From the NCBI GenBank assembly GCA_014898425.1, contig RCSZ01000002.1, positions 372,001 through 436,000 on the forward strand: a DNA stretch of 64,000 nt. Reading direction: 5' to 3'. Positions 22,624-34,127 of the stretch are shown piece by piece. A model generated the notes under the pieces. The model did not search any database and was not told the DNA's origin. It worked only from the letters and a program-made list of their open reading frames with translations. This DNA is from Botryotinia globosa. Its lineage: Eukaryota; Ascomycota; Leotiomycetes; Helotiales; Sclerotiniaceae. The number at the start of each line of letters is the position of its first letter. Within the stretch, counting starts at the first letter, position 1. The position numbers and the translations under genes were made by a program.

Positions 22624-23241
22624 GGTGAGATGGGATAACAGTAAGAGCGTCGGTGTGAGTACTTATGTTTGAATATCAGTCAGATACAAAGGCAATATAG
22701 GTATTGAAGCTACCAATGAATCCCTTCAAACAAGATATATTGTCTGAAATGTTTGTTTTCGTCTGAGATCATCTCGTTGTTCAAGCAACAATTTAGCATT
22801 CCATATGGGACGGAAAACTTACGCAGTAAATAAAGCTTCATTTATTATTATTTCTTACTTCACTCATTTCATACTTCAATTCACTCTTGATTTTATTTCT
22901 AGCCCGGATAAAACCTCATGTGGCTTATTACACTCTTCCAGGTTTTACTTTTCTCCCTTTTAATTTCTTTTTCTACGCACGATCTGACAAATTTATGCAA
23001 TTTCCCGTCGCTGCTCACACTCACCCCTCTTTATATCATACAAGTCTTTCATTTACTATCGAGTCAACGAAATCCCTTTTCATATATTGAACCAGAAGTA
23101 CAAACAAGATCCCCCATTCAATTGTCAGTTTCTTCAACCCACAGTCCATCATCCAAGTGTTATATACTCAAAGTCATTTATTCAACATCACTTCTGTTGA
23201 AGTACGAAAGCGTTTGTAATTTCTCTCAATTCTGTACAATC
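22624..23241. other. Intergenic, leader of the next gene
   Basis: 618 bp without a supported gene. From about 22860 it is T/C-rich with stretches such as CTTCAATTCACTC, fitting a promoter and 5' leader for the gene starting at 23242. Confidence 0.45.
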
Positions 23242-25138
23242 ATGACGTCGAATAAGAATAAGAGATCGACTCCTCATAAATCTCCTCACAGATCTTCACC
23301 TCACAAATTTCAGAAGCCGGGCAAATCTCATAAATCACCAAAAGAAAAAGTTGCGTTAGCAAACCCAAATCTTCCAATACTTCCCCAGAGGAATTCTGAA
23401 ATCATCCCTCCGATATTACCTCCTACACGAAGAATCTTGTTTCCTCAAAGTCTCAAGAAGAGTAACAGTAAGTGATTACATCTATTCCCAAGGTTTACAA
23501 TGATTAAAAAGTGACAGGTCAACAGCCTTTCTTGTCCCCCCATGCTGTCAAGATAGGTGATCAGAAGACCGGTAAGTACTGATTGGTTTCCATTTGATAT
23601 GAATGATCCACTAAATACATCTCTCAGGAAAACACACATTATCCTCTCCAGCTGCGAAGTTCTCGGATGATCGACCACTCAAGAAGCCCTGTCTTTCATC
23701 TCCATCTACTGCGAAACGTACCAAACTTCTCCCCGTAACACCGGAAAGAGTCAATGGACGAGAAAGAACAGTTCCATCGAGTGACGATGAAGATGAGAAT
23801 GAGATTGGAGAGAATACGCCAAATCCACCGAGTCGAAAGAGGAAATCGAATGCCATGGCCAGTGCAGCAGGAAGTCATAAGAGAACACCACCGCCAAGAA
23901 CATCCGTAGCAGTTGTCATTCCAACAAAACAACAACCTTCCTCCTCGTTTTGTACCATTCATCCCAATTCACCAGCTGTCCAGAAAGTCGATATAGCTGT
24001 GTTACGACTCGAGAAAGAAGAGCTACAACACCGCCTCGATGTTTCATCGCAACAGGCACAAAAAGCCATGAACGAAATCAAAGAATGGGAGAATAGATGC
24101 AGGGAAACAACCGACGTACAAGATAATCTCAACAGACTTCTTCGTGCTGAAATTGAAGATAAAGAGAGACTTCGAGAACAATTGAATTCTTTCAGAGAAG
24201 AAGCGCACGGCCTCAATCTCGAAGCGAAGAATTGGGAGGATAAATGGAAGGGAGCCGCGAGTGAAATTGATGTATTGCGGAAGCGATTGAATTTCAAGAC
24301 GAAAACGCAGAAAGGAGATGAGCCCTCCACAGACAAATGGCGACTTCGATACATTTCCGAGAACGAAAAGACAACCAAACTCCAACGCGAACTTAAGCAG
24401 ATCAAAAACGCTCCAGAACCTCTTCACCTCACTGACAAAATCGAGAATCTAGAACTCGAGCATTCAAATCTAAAATCGCAGCATCACCTCCCCAAAACCG
24501 ACAAACAAAACCCCCAAGAAGAGTATCTCGAATCACCAAACCCACACCGAGCAGAACAAATCACCCAACCAAGACCAGAACTCCAAGAGAAAGACATCCT
24601 CATCACAAACCTCACCACCCAAAACCAAAGCCTCCACCAAGAACTATCGCAAAAAGACGACCTCTCCTCTCAAGTATCCCAACTAACCTCCTCCCTCTCC
24701 TTCACCCACGATCTACTTTCCCAAGCCGAACGCACCCACTATTTCGAAAGCACGGCTCTGAAGCAACAAATCACGCATCTAAAAAACCTCCTCGTTTCAC
24801 AAACGAATACCTCCGACCAGCTGACAGTTCTGCAAAAAGAATACGAGAAAATGAGGGAAGAAATACTAGATAGGGATGAGGAGATTGTTCTTTTGAATAA
24901 GGAGTTTGAAGAGGAGAGGAGCTGGATGAGAAGGGAGGTGGAGAGGTGCGTGGGTGAGCTGAGGGTGAAGGATCAGGGGTTGCAGAGAATGGGGGTGTTG
25001 GTTGCGGGGTGGGTTTTGAAGTGGAGGAGTTTGGGGGGGGAGGGGGAGGGGATGGGGATGGGGATGGGGATGGAGAAGGGGGGTGGTGTGCCGGCGGTGG
25101 AGGGGGTGGGGATTTGTGTTGATGGGGTGAGGTCGTGA
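23242..25138 (+). CDS. Nuclear-type coiled-coil protein with basic N-terminus (three exons, 596 aa)
   Basis: Exons 23242-23467, 23518-23571, 23628-25138. Both introns (50 and 56 bp) use GTAAGT donors and CAG acceptors, and both joins preserve the long frame. The N-terminus is Lys/Ser/His-rich (HKSPHRSSPHKFQKPGKSHK) with PHKSP/PHRSSP phospho-like sites, and a basic cluster SRKRKSN near 200 fits a nuclear signal. Residues about 240-570 are almost continuous coiled coil with Gln/Glu/Lys heptads. The last 40 residues are a Gly/Met/Val tail encoded by a G-rich tract (25028-25110). This looks like a spindle-pole, septal or chromatin scaffold, but I do not recognise the family. Confidence 0.7.
25028..25110 (+). 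repeat. G-rich tract (GGGGAT repeat) inside the coding end
   Basis: Runs of four to eight G separated by A, T or short spacers, including several GGGGAT units. They encode the Gly-Met repeat at the protein C-terminus. The layout can form a G-quadruplex on the sense strand. Confidence 0.7.
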
Positions 25139-25555
25139 GGGGGGAAGTGGGTTGGTTGTTGGATGGTTAAATGATGGATATGTTTGGAGAATTTATCATA
25201 ATATGACCTCCTAACGAGTGGATGAAAGTTTGTATTTATGATAGATCCACATGAGTGTTTTATTTTGTTGTGTTTTTATTTCTCCCTTCATACGAAATCA
25301 CATTCCAAAGCAACATATGAATTTTCATAACGGTAGATACATATATCTTCAAAAGGCTAATCAATCAATCTAACCTGATACAATTTATAATACATTGAAA
25401 ATTGAACAAAGGATTCCTACCCTACCTACCTACGCTACCATAAACCATTAATCAATGAATCAATTCAATCAACTCCTATCCCCCATCTCCCATCTCATTT
25501 CTTTCATCCCCAAGAGCAATTCTCCCATCTAAATTCTCAAATTACTTTTCTCCCC
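25139..25555. other. Convergent 3' region
   Basis: 417 bp between two converging genes. It holds only AT-rich 3' UTR-like sequence, with no coding signal. Confidence 0.5.
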
Positions 25556-28024
25556 TTAATCGACTTTTCCACCACCATTAACACCACCTAATAAACCATC
25601 CTTACCACCATCATCTACTCTAAAGAAGCCACCTCTTCTCGCACCAATTTTTCCTCTTCCATACATCGTGGCACCTAGAATCATTCCTAGTGCAACTCCG
25701 AAACTGAGGAATGGATGTCCTGAAATTGCACCTCTAACATTGAAGAATGCTTTTTCGAATGATCCCACTGTACTCTTTGGCTTGATAACTGGAGGGTTCA
25801 CTACAACCTTAGGAATGGTTTCCAAGATTGAAGTACGAGAAGGAATAATGTAGTTCCCGGTGATTGTTGTATCCCAGTAGCGTCGGTTCTATTTGAAGCG
25901 TTAGTATACCTCAATAAAAGGGAGATGATCGGAAAGAACGGATCCAGTACTTACATCTTCATCATTAATAATAACCTTTTCACCATCACTCTTAACTTCA
26001 ATACCGTAAGTACTTCTAATCCATCTTTCCCAGAAAACTCCATCCACCCAAGCGAATCCAACCTCCTTTTGATCAGATTTATCCATATTAATTCTGATAC
26101 TCTTGGCAGCCCTCAAAGCTCTTTGATCATTTCGATCTTCTGCTTCTTCTAATCTGAGTTGCTTTGCATCTCTCAATTCTTGACGTTCACGTTGATAATT
26201 GATGATTTGTTTATCCATCCATTCTAATGCAGCTTGCTTCAATTCTTTCTTAGCCATTTCAAAATCATGTTCGCGGTCTCGAGAAAGAATTGCAAGGACA
26301 ACAATTTTACCATCCATAATTTCGCGAGAATTGGAAGCTGTAAGTTCTGGAACAACAGGTAACCAAACTGATTGCATCCAATGAAGAACCTTTCGGAAAT
26401 CGCGCATGTCTTGAGGGGCGAGTGCTGTGTAATAAGTTGGTCTACCATCTCGGGATACCAATAAACGAGGCCAAGTTGTAATCTTGTATCGATCAGCAAG
26501 AGCAGCACTGTTGGTTTTGACAAGTTTGGCGTGTCCAATCAAACTCAAAGTCAATCTTTCCAATGCAGCAAAGTCTTCGCTGGTAGTAGCATGATCGTAA
26601 AAGTAAACAAAGATAACATCTTCTTTCTCCTCCAATTCCTTGAACTCAGCCGCATCAATATCCTTAACACCATCTCCAATATCAACGGCCTTGTTGGCAA
26701 AGGTAACGAAATCACCCAGTCCTCTAAGCCCTTCATATTCGACACGTTCTCCACCGCGGAAGAAATGAATGGTAGGATATCCTCGAACGTGTACGTCCTT
26801 GCATAATCTAGATTCTGCTTCACAATTGACTTCTCCGATGTTTAATTTCCCTTTCATTTCCTTTGCCAATTGAGCCCAGTTAGGAGCCATAGCTTGACAA
26901 TGATGACACCATGGGGCGTAAAATTTGATAAACCAAGGATCCTGGGACATAGTAACCAAATTTTGAAAGCTCTCGGCTGTAAGCGATACGGATGTACCAA
27001 GTGGGTTCGCAGTTTGAGTAGGTTTTGAAGGCTTGTTTTCGATTGGTGTGGCTTTGAGAACAGGCTTAGTGGTGATTTTGGCAACTTCGGGTTTCGTTTC
27101 CTTGACGGCGTCCTTAACACTGTCCTTGACATTTTCTGTAGTATCCTTGACGGCATCCTTCACTGGAGTAACAGCGCCTGCGACCTTATCTGCTACCTTC
27201 TCAGCTCCTGTCTCTGGCTTCTGCGCGGATCCTTGGGAAGCTTTTTCTGTAGGTTTTTCTGTAGATTTTTCGGATGCCTTTTCGGATCCTTTCTCTGTCG
27301 ATTTCTCGGTCGTCTTTGCCGTCTCCTTTGAGGCAGCTGCTTCAGGCTGATAATCTGGACTTTGTGTTGCACGTTCTTCTGGGTATTTTGGTCCACCAAT
27401 TGGTCTAGACCCTGGTCTGATAGATTCCAAATTGTCCTCGATGAAAGCACCCAACTTTTCCATATCCTTAGGTCCAACGAATCGTTTGGCTTCCTCGCCA
27501 TCCTTGTATAAAATAAATGTTGGGAAAGAAGTTACGCCATGGTCTGTACAGGCAGTTCCGAATGCGATACAATCAAGAGAACCGAAATGATAGTTGTAAT
27601 AGGCGGTGAAAGTGTTCATTGAAGTCGATGCGGTATCATCAGCTCTTGATTTGACCGGCTTCGAAGTGTAATAGAATTCGTAGAGAGTTTGCCATGTTGG
27701 CGCAATGTGTATACAATGCGGGCAATAAGGTCTAGAACCATGGTGAGCATAGTGATCTCCCCAACGAGTTGAAAGGGTAAATTCTCACGAGTGATGTTTG
27801 ACAAACCAATAACCTTCCGCGACTGTCTGATTAAATAGTTCTCCGTCTATATCGGGTAGAGGGGGGACTTGAACTCCATTAAATGTTGTTGGTTGAGGTA
27901 CATCCGCAGCTTCCTCTTCACCAGGTAAATCGGGAGAGGAATTCTCTGTTGATTGTTCTCCAGTCTGTGCCAATACTACAGAGGCAAAGACAGTCGATAA
28001 TAACGAGACCGAAAGAAAACGCAT
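25556..28024 (-). CDS. ER transmembrane protein disulfide isomerase with two thioredoxin domains (three exons, 781 aa)
   Basis: Minus-strand exons 28024-27789, 27731-25955, 25888-25556; introns of 57 and 66 bp (GTGAGA and GTAAGT donors, CTCACC and ACTAAC branches). The signal peptide is MRFLSVSLLSTVFASVVLAQ. Thioredoxin domain 1 has CPHC at 82-85 in VKHHSPYCPHCIHIAPTW. A linker of Ser/Thr-Glu-Lys repeats (about 217-245) leads into Lys-Asp-Ala-Val type repeats (about 262-297). Thioredoxin domain 2 has CHHC at 354-357 in FYAPWCHHCQAMAPNW with the cis-Pro in VRGYPTIHFF. A basic-acidic helical region follows, then a membrane segment near 728-748 (GHPFLSFGVALGMILGATMY). Proteins of this layout (Eps1/TMX-like) form or rearrange disulfides of membrane clients in the ER. 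Confidence 0.9.
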
Positions 28025-28620
28025 ATTGAAGGAGGAAGTTAGGGGGCTATCTGCACCCTGAAATCAAAGATTAATGCGGGTCGCGACGAAACCGCCAAAG
28101 AAGGTAAGAAGGAGAGGTTCGTTGTCCTCAATTAATTTGAAATATGACCGTCAATATATCGCATAAGTATCGTAAACTCAAGAATCGTCTTGAGAAATCG
28201 TTATGTATCGTTGGGGATAAAAAGAGTGAAGTGATATGAAGAAAGGATCTCGACTCTCATCTTCTTTCATTTACTTTACTCCATACAAATTGATGGAACA
28301 CAGTTGCACCATTAGCGTTATTCGCTAACAGATTAAATCCTGGTAATTTCTTTTTTTGGACGAAATTGCACGTGATGATGGATCTTTCTTCCTCCTGTAT
28401 CACTTTTTAGGTACGGGGTCTTTGGTAGTCTCGTACTCTGTGGTGTATCGCGAGTCAACAGTTACTACCTAGGAATTTATATGAAAATTCAAGAAGGTTC
28501 AATATAAAGTGTTTTCTCAGCATTTCAATCCATCTCATGAAGTGGCGACTTGACCTGCCACCCACTTCATCTTGAGTACGAATTATGATATAAATTGTCA
28601 TCATCCAATCATCAATAGCC
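28025..28620. promoter_or_regulatory. Divergent promoter between PDI and TDP1
   Basis: 596 bp between two divergently transcribed genes. The sequence is mixed AT-rich with a C/T-rich part at 28250-28290 on the PDI side. No specific sites are claimed. Confidence 0.45.
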
Positions 28621-30816
28621 ATGGATCAACGTCAAAGTCAAGGTTCAGATGGCCTTGCTCAGAAGAAACGTAAAGTAGACGACGTTACTAATGATAATGA
28701 TGATACTAACACAAAGATTGTACGAAGAGGTATACATAGATCGATATCGCCACCTCCATTGCGAAGACGTAGGGTGGGAAGTCCCAAGCCGGTGATGCTT
28801 GAGGAAGAAGAAACTCCTAACCAGAAAGAACTCGATCAAAAGCCAGTTGAACTCCCTGAGCAAGGTTCGATGGATGGCAAATACCCAGTCTTGCAACATA
28901 CCAAGCGAGGAGTGGTGAAGTCGCCATTCCAGCTTACAACAATACGAGATCTACCAGCTTCATCCAATGTGGACGCTGTATCGCTAAGAGATATTCTTGG
29001 TGATCCCTTGATATCAGAATGCTGGGAGTTCAATTATTTACATGACCTTGACTTTCTCATGGAACAATTCGATGAGGATGTACGGAATCTCGTCAGGGTT
29101 AACGTGATTCATGGGTTTTGGAAAAGGGAGGATCAATCTAGACTTAATCTCGCGGTAGGCTGGTTTTCTTCTTATCTGGTTGAATTTACGCTCCGCTGGG
29201 CCACTGCAGTGCAGGTTTTTTTTGCTTCGCTCTATAATAATACTGCAACTCTGTCCCTTTTATAAGCCGTTCCTAGCTTCCTGTGTCCTCACATTCATCA
29301 CGTACTTCTTTCTCACAATCTTAGTGCTATGCAAATGTTTGAGGATTCAAGAACGAGATTGGCGATACATATGGATGATGCCCCAGCACGGAATTGAAAT
29401 CATGCTGATGGATTTCAGGAACAAGCTTTGAAATATCCTAATATCAAGCTTCTCACAGCTTACATGCCTGAGATGTTCGGGACCCATCATTCTAAGGTAT
29501 CACACCCCTAATAGATCTACAACTGAATCCTCCGTTACTAACATGAATAGATGCTCATTCTTTTCCGACACGACTCCACTGCTCAGATCATAATTCATAC
29601 AGCCAACATGATACCATTTGACTGGACAAACATGACCCAAGCTCTATGGAAATCACCCCATCTTCCTCTTCTCAGCCCAGAGAAGCCAACCCCAATTGAA
29701 CTCTTCAAAATAGGCTCAGGTCCAAAGTTTAAGTTAGATCTTCTAAACTACCTACGAGCTTATGATACAAAAAGAACCATTTGCAAACCATTAGTCGATC
29801 AACTGCTCAAATACGATTTCTCCGAAATAAAAGCAGCCCTAGTAGCCAGCGTTCCAGGAAAACAAGGAATCGAGATCTCTCCATCACAGACTGCATGGGG
29901 TTGGGCCGGCCTCACCAACGTTCTCAAATCCGTCTCATGCCACTACGACACTCAACCAGAAATAGTGATTCAAATTTCCTCCATAGCATCTCTAGGTCCA
30001 ACAGATAAATGGTTAACGCACTTTCTCAAAGCCCTCAAAACATCCAAATCTCCCAGGAAAACCAATCCAAATTTCAAAATTATTTTCCCGACTGCAGATG
30101 AGGTAAGAAGGAGCATAAATGGTTACGCATCTGGTCATGCTATTCACACCAAGATCCTCACACCAGCTCAAGGAAAGCAATTAGCCTATCTAAAACCAAT
30201 GCTATGTCACTGGGCTGGCGATGGCGCTCAACATTCTTCTTCCTCCTCATCTCAACCTTCTGCTCCCTCAGAACCAAAAGTTCAAGAAGCATACCGCAAA
30301 CGTGCAGCTCCTCACATAAAAACCTACATCCGTTTCAGTTCAGATACAAGTTCAGTTTCCTGGTTTCAAAAATCAATAGATTGGATGCTCGTTACTTCGG
30401 CCAATCTCTCTAAGCAAGCATGGGGCGAACCACTCAATTCAGCAGGCGAAGTTCGGATCTGTAGTTATGAGATCGGAGTGCTGGTTTGGCCCGACTTATG
30501 GAAGGAAAAGCAGAGTGGGAGGAAGGTGAAGATGGTACCGTGTTTTGGGGCCGATACGCCTTCTATATCTTCTGTCTCTTCTTGCTTGGAAGCAGTCGAT
30601 CAAAAGAACATAGAGGTAGCGGGAGCAGGAGAATATCTAAACAGGAGAAGAGATGATGATCGAAAGGAGGATCAGGAAGAAAGAAACACGATAATAGTAG
30701 GCGCAAGAATGCCCTATGATCTCCCTCTAACTCCATATGGCAAAGACGATGTCCCATGGTGTGCGAGTGCATCATATAGCGAACCGGATTGGATGGGAAA
30801 TACGTGGAAGACATGA
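28621..30816 (+). CDS. TDP1: Tyrosyl-DNA phosphodiesterase 1 (three exons, 625 aa)
   Basis: Exons 28621-29154, 29419-29496, 29551-30816. Intron 1 is 264 bp (GTAGGC donor, TTTCAG acceptor), long for this window; intron 2 is 54 bp (GTATCA, TTACTAAC, ATAG). Joins are phase 0. The N-terminus is basic with KKRKV and RRRRV, likely nuclear signals. The first catalytic motif is THHSKMLIL with H202 and K204; the second is GHAIHTKIL with H403 and K405. The conserved VTSANLSKQAWG follows. TDP1 is a phospholipase D-superfamily enzyme that hydrolyses the 3'-phosphotyrosyl bond left by trapped topoisomerase I. An acidic-basic insert near 560-585 (RRRDDDRKEDQEE) is variable. All four catalytic His/Lys residues are present. 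Confidence 0.92.
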
Positions 30817-31397
30817 TTGTGATAGGAATTTCATTGATTATTCTCTATTCCCCCCTCTCGTGAATTATGTTCGTTTCATCTACAGCATGATGCAAGACAA
30901 CATTCAATATCGATCACAAGGCATTCATTCATGGCGTTTATAATAGGGAGCTCGGTGACTATTATGGTTGGAAGGAAGCGTGAATATACATGCTGGGCGG
31001 GTAGAGGAGTCTCAAGCTCACATAGGTGGGAACTTTGCATTTATATCTAGACACAGACGTAGAGGAGTTGTGGGTTTGCAGGTTCTTTGGCTTGGGTTGT
31101 GTAATGAGATCATAGGTAGTATCAACATGGTAGTAATTTCTCCACAGAAAAAAATGCAGAAATAAACGAATTCGACAGATGCAACAGAAATATATCTTTT
31201 TGCACGAAAGTCAATACGGAATCAACTGATTTATGCATAATCATTCGCTCTTGCTTGCTTGCTTGCTTTCTCAAACATAAACATAAACCTCCATGCACTA
31301 TGCATTTCTAATTCCCTTCGGATCCCTAGCTCAACTATGCAATTCTTGTATATTCTCCACGCATCTCTTCCGCAAAACCAGAACTTCCATTGAAAGT
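30817..31397. other. Convergent 3' region of TDP1 and ACBP
   Basis: No gene supported in these 581 bp. A short CTTG repeat (GCTTGCTTGCTTGCTT) lies near 31253-31269. Confidence 0.5.
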
Positions 31398-32017
31398 TTA
31401 GTTTCCTCCAACAGCCTCAGGAGCCTTATTGGCATCATATCCACAGCTCTTCTTTAATTCCTCGATCTTGGCAACGTATTTTTCTTTAGCTTGGTCGGCT
31501 GTGATGCCGGAATCGACCTTTTCTTGCCACGCATTCTTCTTGGCTTTGCCCTGTTGTGGGGAGGGGTGTTAATTTTGAAGGTTTGGGGTTGAAGTTGAGG
31601 TTGAGAGAGAGAGAGAGAGAGATGTCGAGGTGATGGGGAAAAAGAAAGAGGAGGAGGAGAATGTAAAGATTAAGAACGAACCTTGATGTCGAACAATCCT
31701 GGAGCCTCAGCTTTGGAGATGTCGTCACCGATGGCTACTTTGTATAAACCTATGTGGTGCATCTTGTATTAGCATGTTTCCATTCGCTTTCTGCCATCCT
31801 AATGTTTATCTGTGCTTATCATCCTTCCGTCGCAATCCATCATCCACCATCTTCGAATCAAGCTTTCGAATCCATAACTACATATTCCTCAAGCCTCGGA
31901 GCTGAAACATAGTAGAGCGGGAAAAAAACACATACTGTAAATCTCGAGCAAGTCTCCAGATTCAGGCTTACTAGTAAGCTTCTTGGAGTCGGCAACGGCG
32001 GTTTCAAAGGCGGACAT
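31398..32017 (-). CDS. Acyl-CoA-binding protein (three exons, 100 aa)
   Basis: Minus-strand exons about 32017-31936, 31749-31682, 31550-31398. Introns are 186 and 131 bp with GTATGT and GTTCGT donors and ATAG and ACAG acceptors; exon sizes 82, 68 and 153 give 101 codons. Too fragmented to appear as one open frame. The protein starts MSAFETAVADSKKLTSKPES. The family ligand residues are visible: LYK at 29-31, KAKKNAW at 52-58 and EKYV at 73-76. ACBPs are cytosolic four-helix carriers of long-chain acyl-CoA esters that feed lipid synthesis and beta-oxidation. The length is slightly above the usual 86-90 because of a C-terminal APEAVGGN tail. Intron 2 carries a GA microsatellite. Confidence 0.9.
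31603..31622. repeat. GA dinucleotide repeat in ACBP intron 2
   Basis: About nine GA units within the second intron of the acyl-CoA-binding protein gene; on the transcribed strand it is a TC tract. Confidence 0.85.
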
Positions 32018-32600
32018 GGTGAATGATTTGTGTGATTATTCTTTCGAGGACTGTATGTGTAGATCAACAAGGAATCATCAGCAAGTAATCTTATATTTAT
32101 CTGCAGATAGGTTCTGCAGAAGGATTTATTTTCTCTCTGAGTAATGATAATGAACTGTATATGGAATCGGGAGGACTTACGATATTGTATGAAGATTCGG
32201 TGATGAAATGGAAGATTGTTGAGTAAACCTTGGAAGAAAGGGATATGGCGGGGTGAGGGGAGCTTTGCTGGTGGGGCATCGGCTATTTGAACTATACCGA
32301 CGTGGCGTTTAGCGCGATAGGCGCGTGATATCTGTGTTTTGGATGGGGAAGGAGGATGATTTGATATGTTTCATATTTTGTAGATTGTGTCTTAGAATGC
32401 TGGTCACAAGAGGCGGAGTTAGGGGTTCAGCCTTATTGAGATTAGATGGGGTTTTTGGCTTATTAAAATACAGTTTATTGGTTTCTGTTATGTCTTGCTC
32501 CATAAAGGATTATTGGTTCCTATGGTGGCCGTGAGATCCTCCTTTCCTCATATAATATCACATATACTATCAGGACCCGTTCCTTGCACCGTGATAGTAC
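32018..32600. other. Promoter side of ACBP and 3' side of the HsbA-like gene
   Basis: 583 bp. No gene is supported; ACBP is transcribed away from here and the HsbA-like gene runs into it. An alternative untranslated leader exon of ACBP could lie here but is not proven. Confidence 0.45.
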
Positions 32601-33122
32601 TCAATTAGCAAGAAAATCAATAGCGGTAATCACAGCACTATTAATACTATCAAAAGCGGCCTCAATCATATGTGGCAGTGACTCCTCCTCGGATGGTTTC
32701 TCAATCAGGACTTTTTCGAAAGCTTGGAAATCATTCTTCATCACTTCTAATCTCGCGATCACGCTCCCCAAAAGATCATTCGACGCAAAGTCTGATTTCT
32801 TCGGTTTCAAGTCATCCATCAGTCGGACGATATAAGAACGTAAGCTTTGACCTATCAGCTGCACAATTTCATGCAACTCAGATGGTCCGGACGGGACCAG
32901 GACAATGGTATCTGCGATTGCTTTTTGAGTTCCATTGTGAACCGTAGTGAAGCCGGCGTCTATGAGAGTGTAACTACCAATGGAGCCATCATAGTAATAT
33001 ACTTCTTTGTTGAAACTGCTCACATCCCCAGCGAGAGATTGGACGTCGAGATTGACGCTAGCTGCGACAGAGAGGACTATTGTAGCAAGATAGAAAAGGA
33101 AAGTTTTGATGAATAATCCCAT
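32601..33122 (-). CDS. Secreted HsbA-like (hydrophobic surface-binding/antigenic cell-wall) protein, 173 aa
   Basis: Single exon starting MGLFIKTFLFYLATIVLSVAAS, a clear signal peptide, followed by an all-alpha domain with the family layout: SLAGDVSSFNKEVYYYDG near 30-46, a central AIADTIVLVPSGPSELHEIV helix, LRSYIVRLMDDLKPKK, and a final helix pair ending IDFLAN. One N-glycosylation sequon (NGT) lies near residue 63. HsbA-type proteins are secreted, bind hydrophobic surfaces and can recruit cutinases or esterases; related Mp1 domains bind lipids. The exact ligand here is unknown. No cysteines are obvious, fitting the family. Confidence 0.8.
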   Translation of the reverse strand: MGLFIKTFLFYLATIVLSVAASVNLDVQSLAGDVSSFNKEVYYYDGSIGSYTLIDAGFTTVHNGTQKAIADTIVLVPSGPSELHEIVQLIGQSLRSYIVRLMDDLKPKKSDFASNDLLGSVIARLEVMKNDFQAFEKVLIEKPSEEESLPHMIEAAFDSINSAVITAIDFLAN

Positions 33123-34127
33123 GATTGTGGTCTTCCTTTCGCAAAACCCGAAAACTGGAGAGCTGTAATGATATCGATTTTTGAAGATTGAAGATACAAA
33201 GAATCATAGGTCTTGCAAAATATGGAGATTGCATTGTAGTACTTATAGTCGCCTTTCATAATTAGTTGGTATCAAGGTAAGACTTATCAATAGTTGCAAG
33301 AACATAAAATCTCCAAGATCTACGGAACTAATAAATCTCAATTATCCAGCCCTTGCTAGAAGTTTACGCTTGTAGATTTATAGTAAGATCAGAGTCAAAC
33401 CCGTTTTCACATTCCTTATAAAGTTCCCCTTTATTACCCAGAAATAGATCGCCAATTTGCTTGTGTATCATCTTAATCTTAAGGTCTTGTATCAACACTG
33501 CATCGACTCCATTCAAACAATCTTACCTGCTTGTTCTCGTTGCCAATCTTGCTGCGCGTCTGATCATGACCATGTGTTAAGGCAGAGATATTGAGCCCGT
33601 GGGAATCTTTGGGACCGTTGAATGAATTGTAAATCGCCATTCCTCATGTCGTCTGAATATCAATCATACAAGTAAATCCGCCTGAAGCCTCCAGTCAAAC
33701 TTTTGAGTGTGCGGCCACGAGAGAACAATTGAACCCCTTGAAAACCTTGAAGACCTTGAAACCCTTGAAACCCTTGAAAATCGGTCGAGTTACTCAGAGT
33801 GATCTCGACTTCGAGAAGATATAATTCTTGGTACAGCTGAGTCATTTATTAAAGTTCGAACCCAAAATGTGAATGTTGAATAGTTAAACTTATTATAGAG
33901 CTCAAGTTTTATGTAGAATATCAAATTGAATATCAAATTGAAGTTGCAGCAGTCATACAAAGTTTTGCCCAGGTAACCTATCGCCTAAAGTAACGCGAGC
34001 CGCATTTGCTGGCATTGAGGGGCAGACCGTAATAGGCCGCAGACCGAGTTCTTCCTCCCAAAGTTAAAAACCCTTTCAATTCAAATTTTGTGAACAGAAA
34101 AAGATTTACATAAAATACATCGCAAAA
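33123..34127. other. Divergent spacer between HsbA-like and YRB2-like genes
   Basis: About 1 kb, AT-rich, no supported gene. It contains a short minisatellite (33730-33781, separate entry) and a doubled AATATCAAATTG unit near 33915-33945. Both flanking promoters must lie in it. Confidence 0.5.
33730..33781. repeat. Minisatellite, five imperfect CTTGAAACC-like units
   Basis: Five or more imperfect 9-10 bp units (CCTTGAAAA, CCTTGAAGA, CCTTGAAAC) in a row. They create a small minus-strand frame with Phe-Gln-Gly repeats that is not considered a gene. Confidence 0.7.

Noticed and set aside
33660..33845. Small minus-strand frame with Phe-Gln-Gly repeats
   Set aside because: It is the translation of a minisatellite and has no start context or domain.
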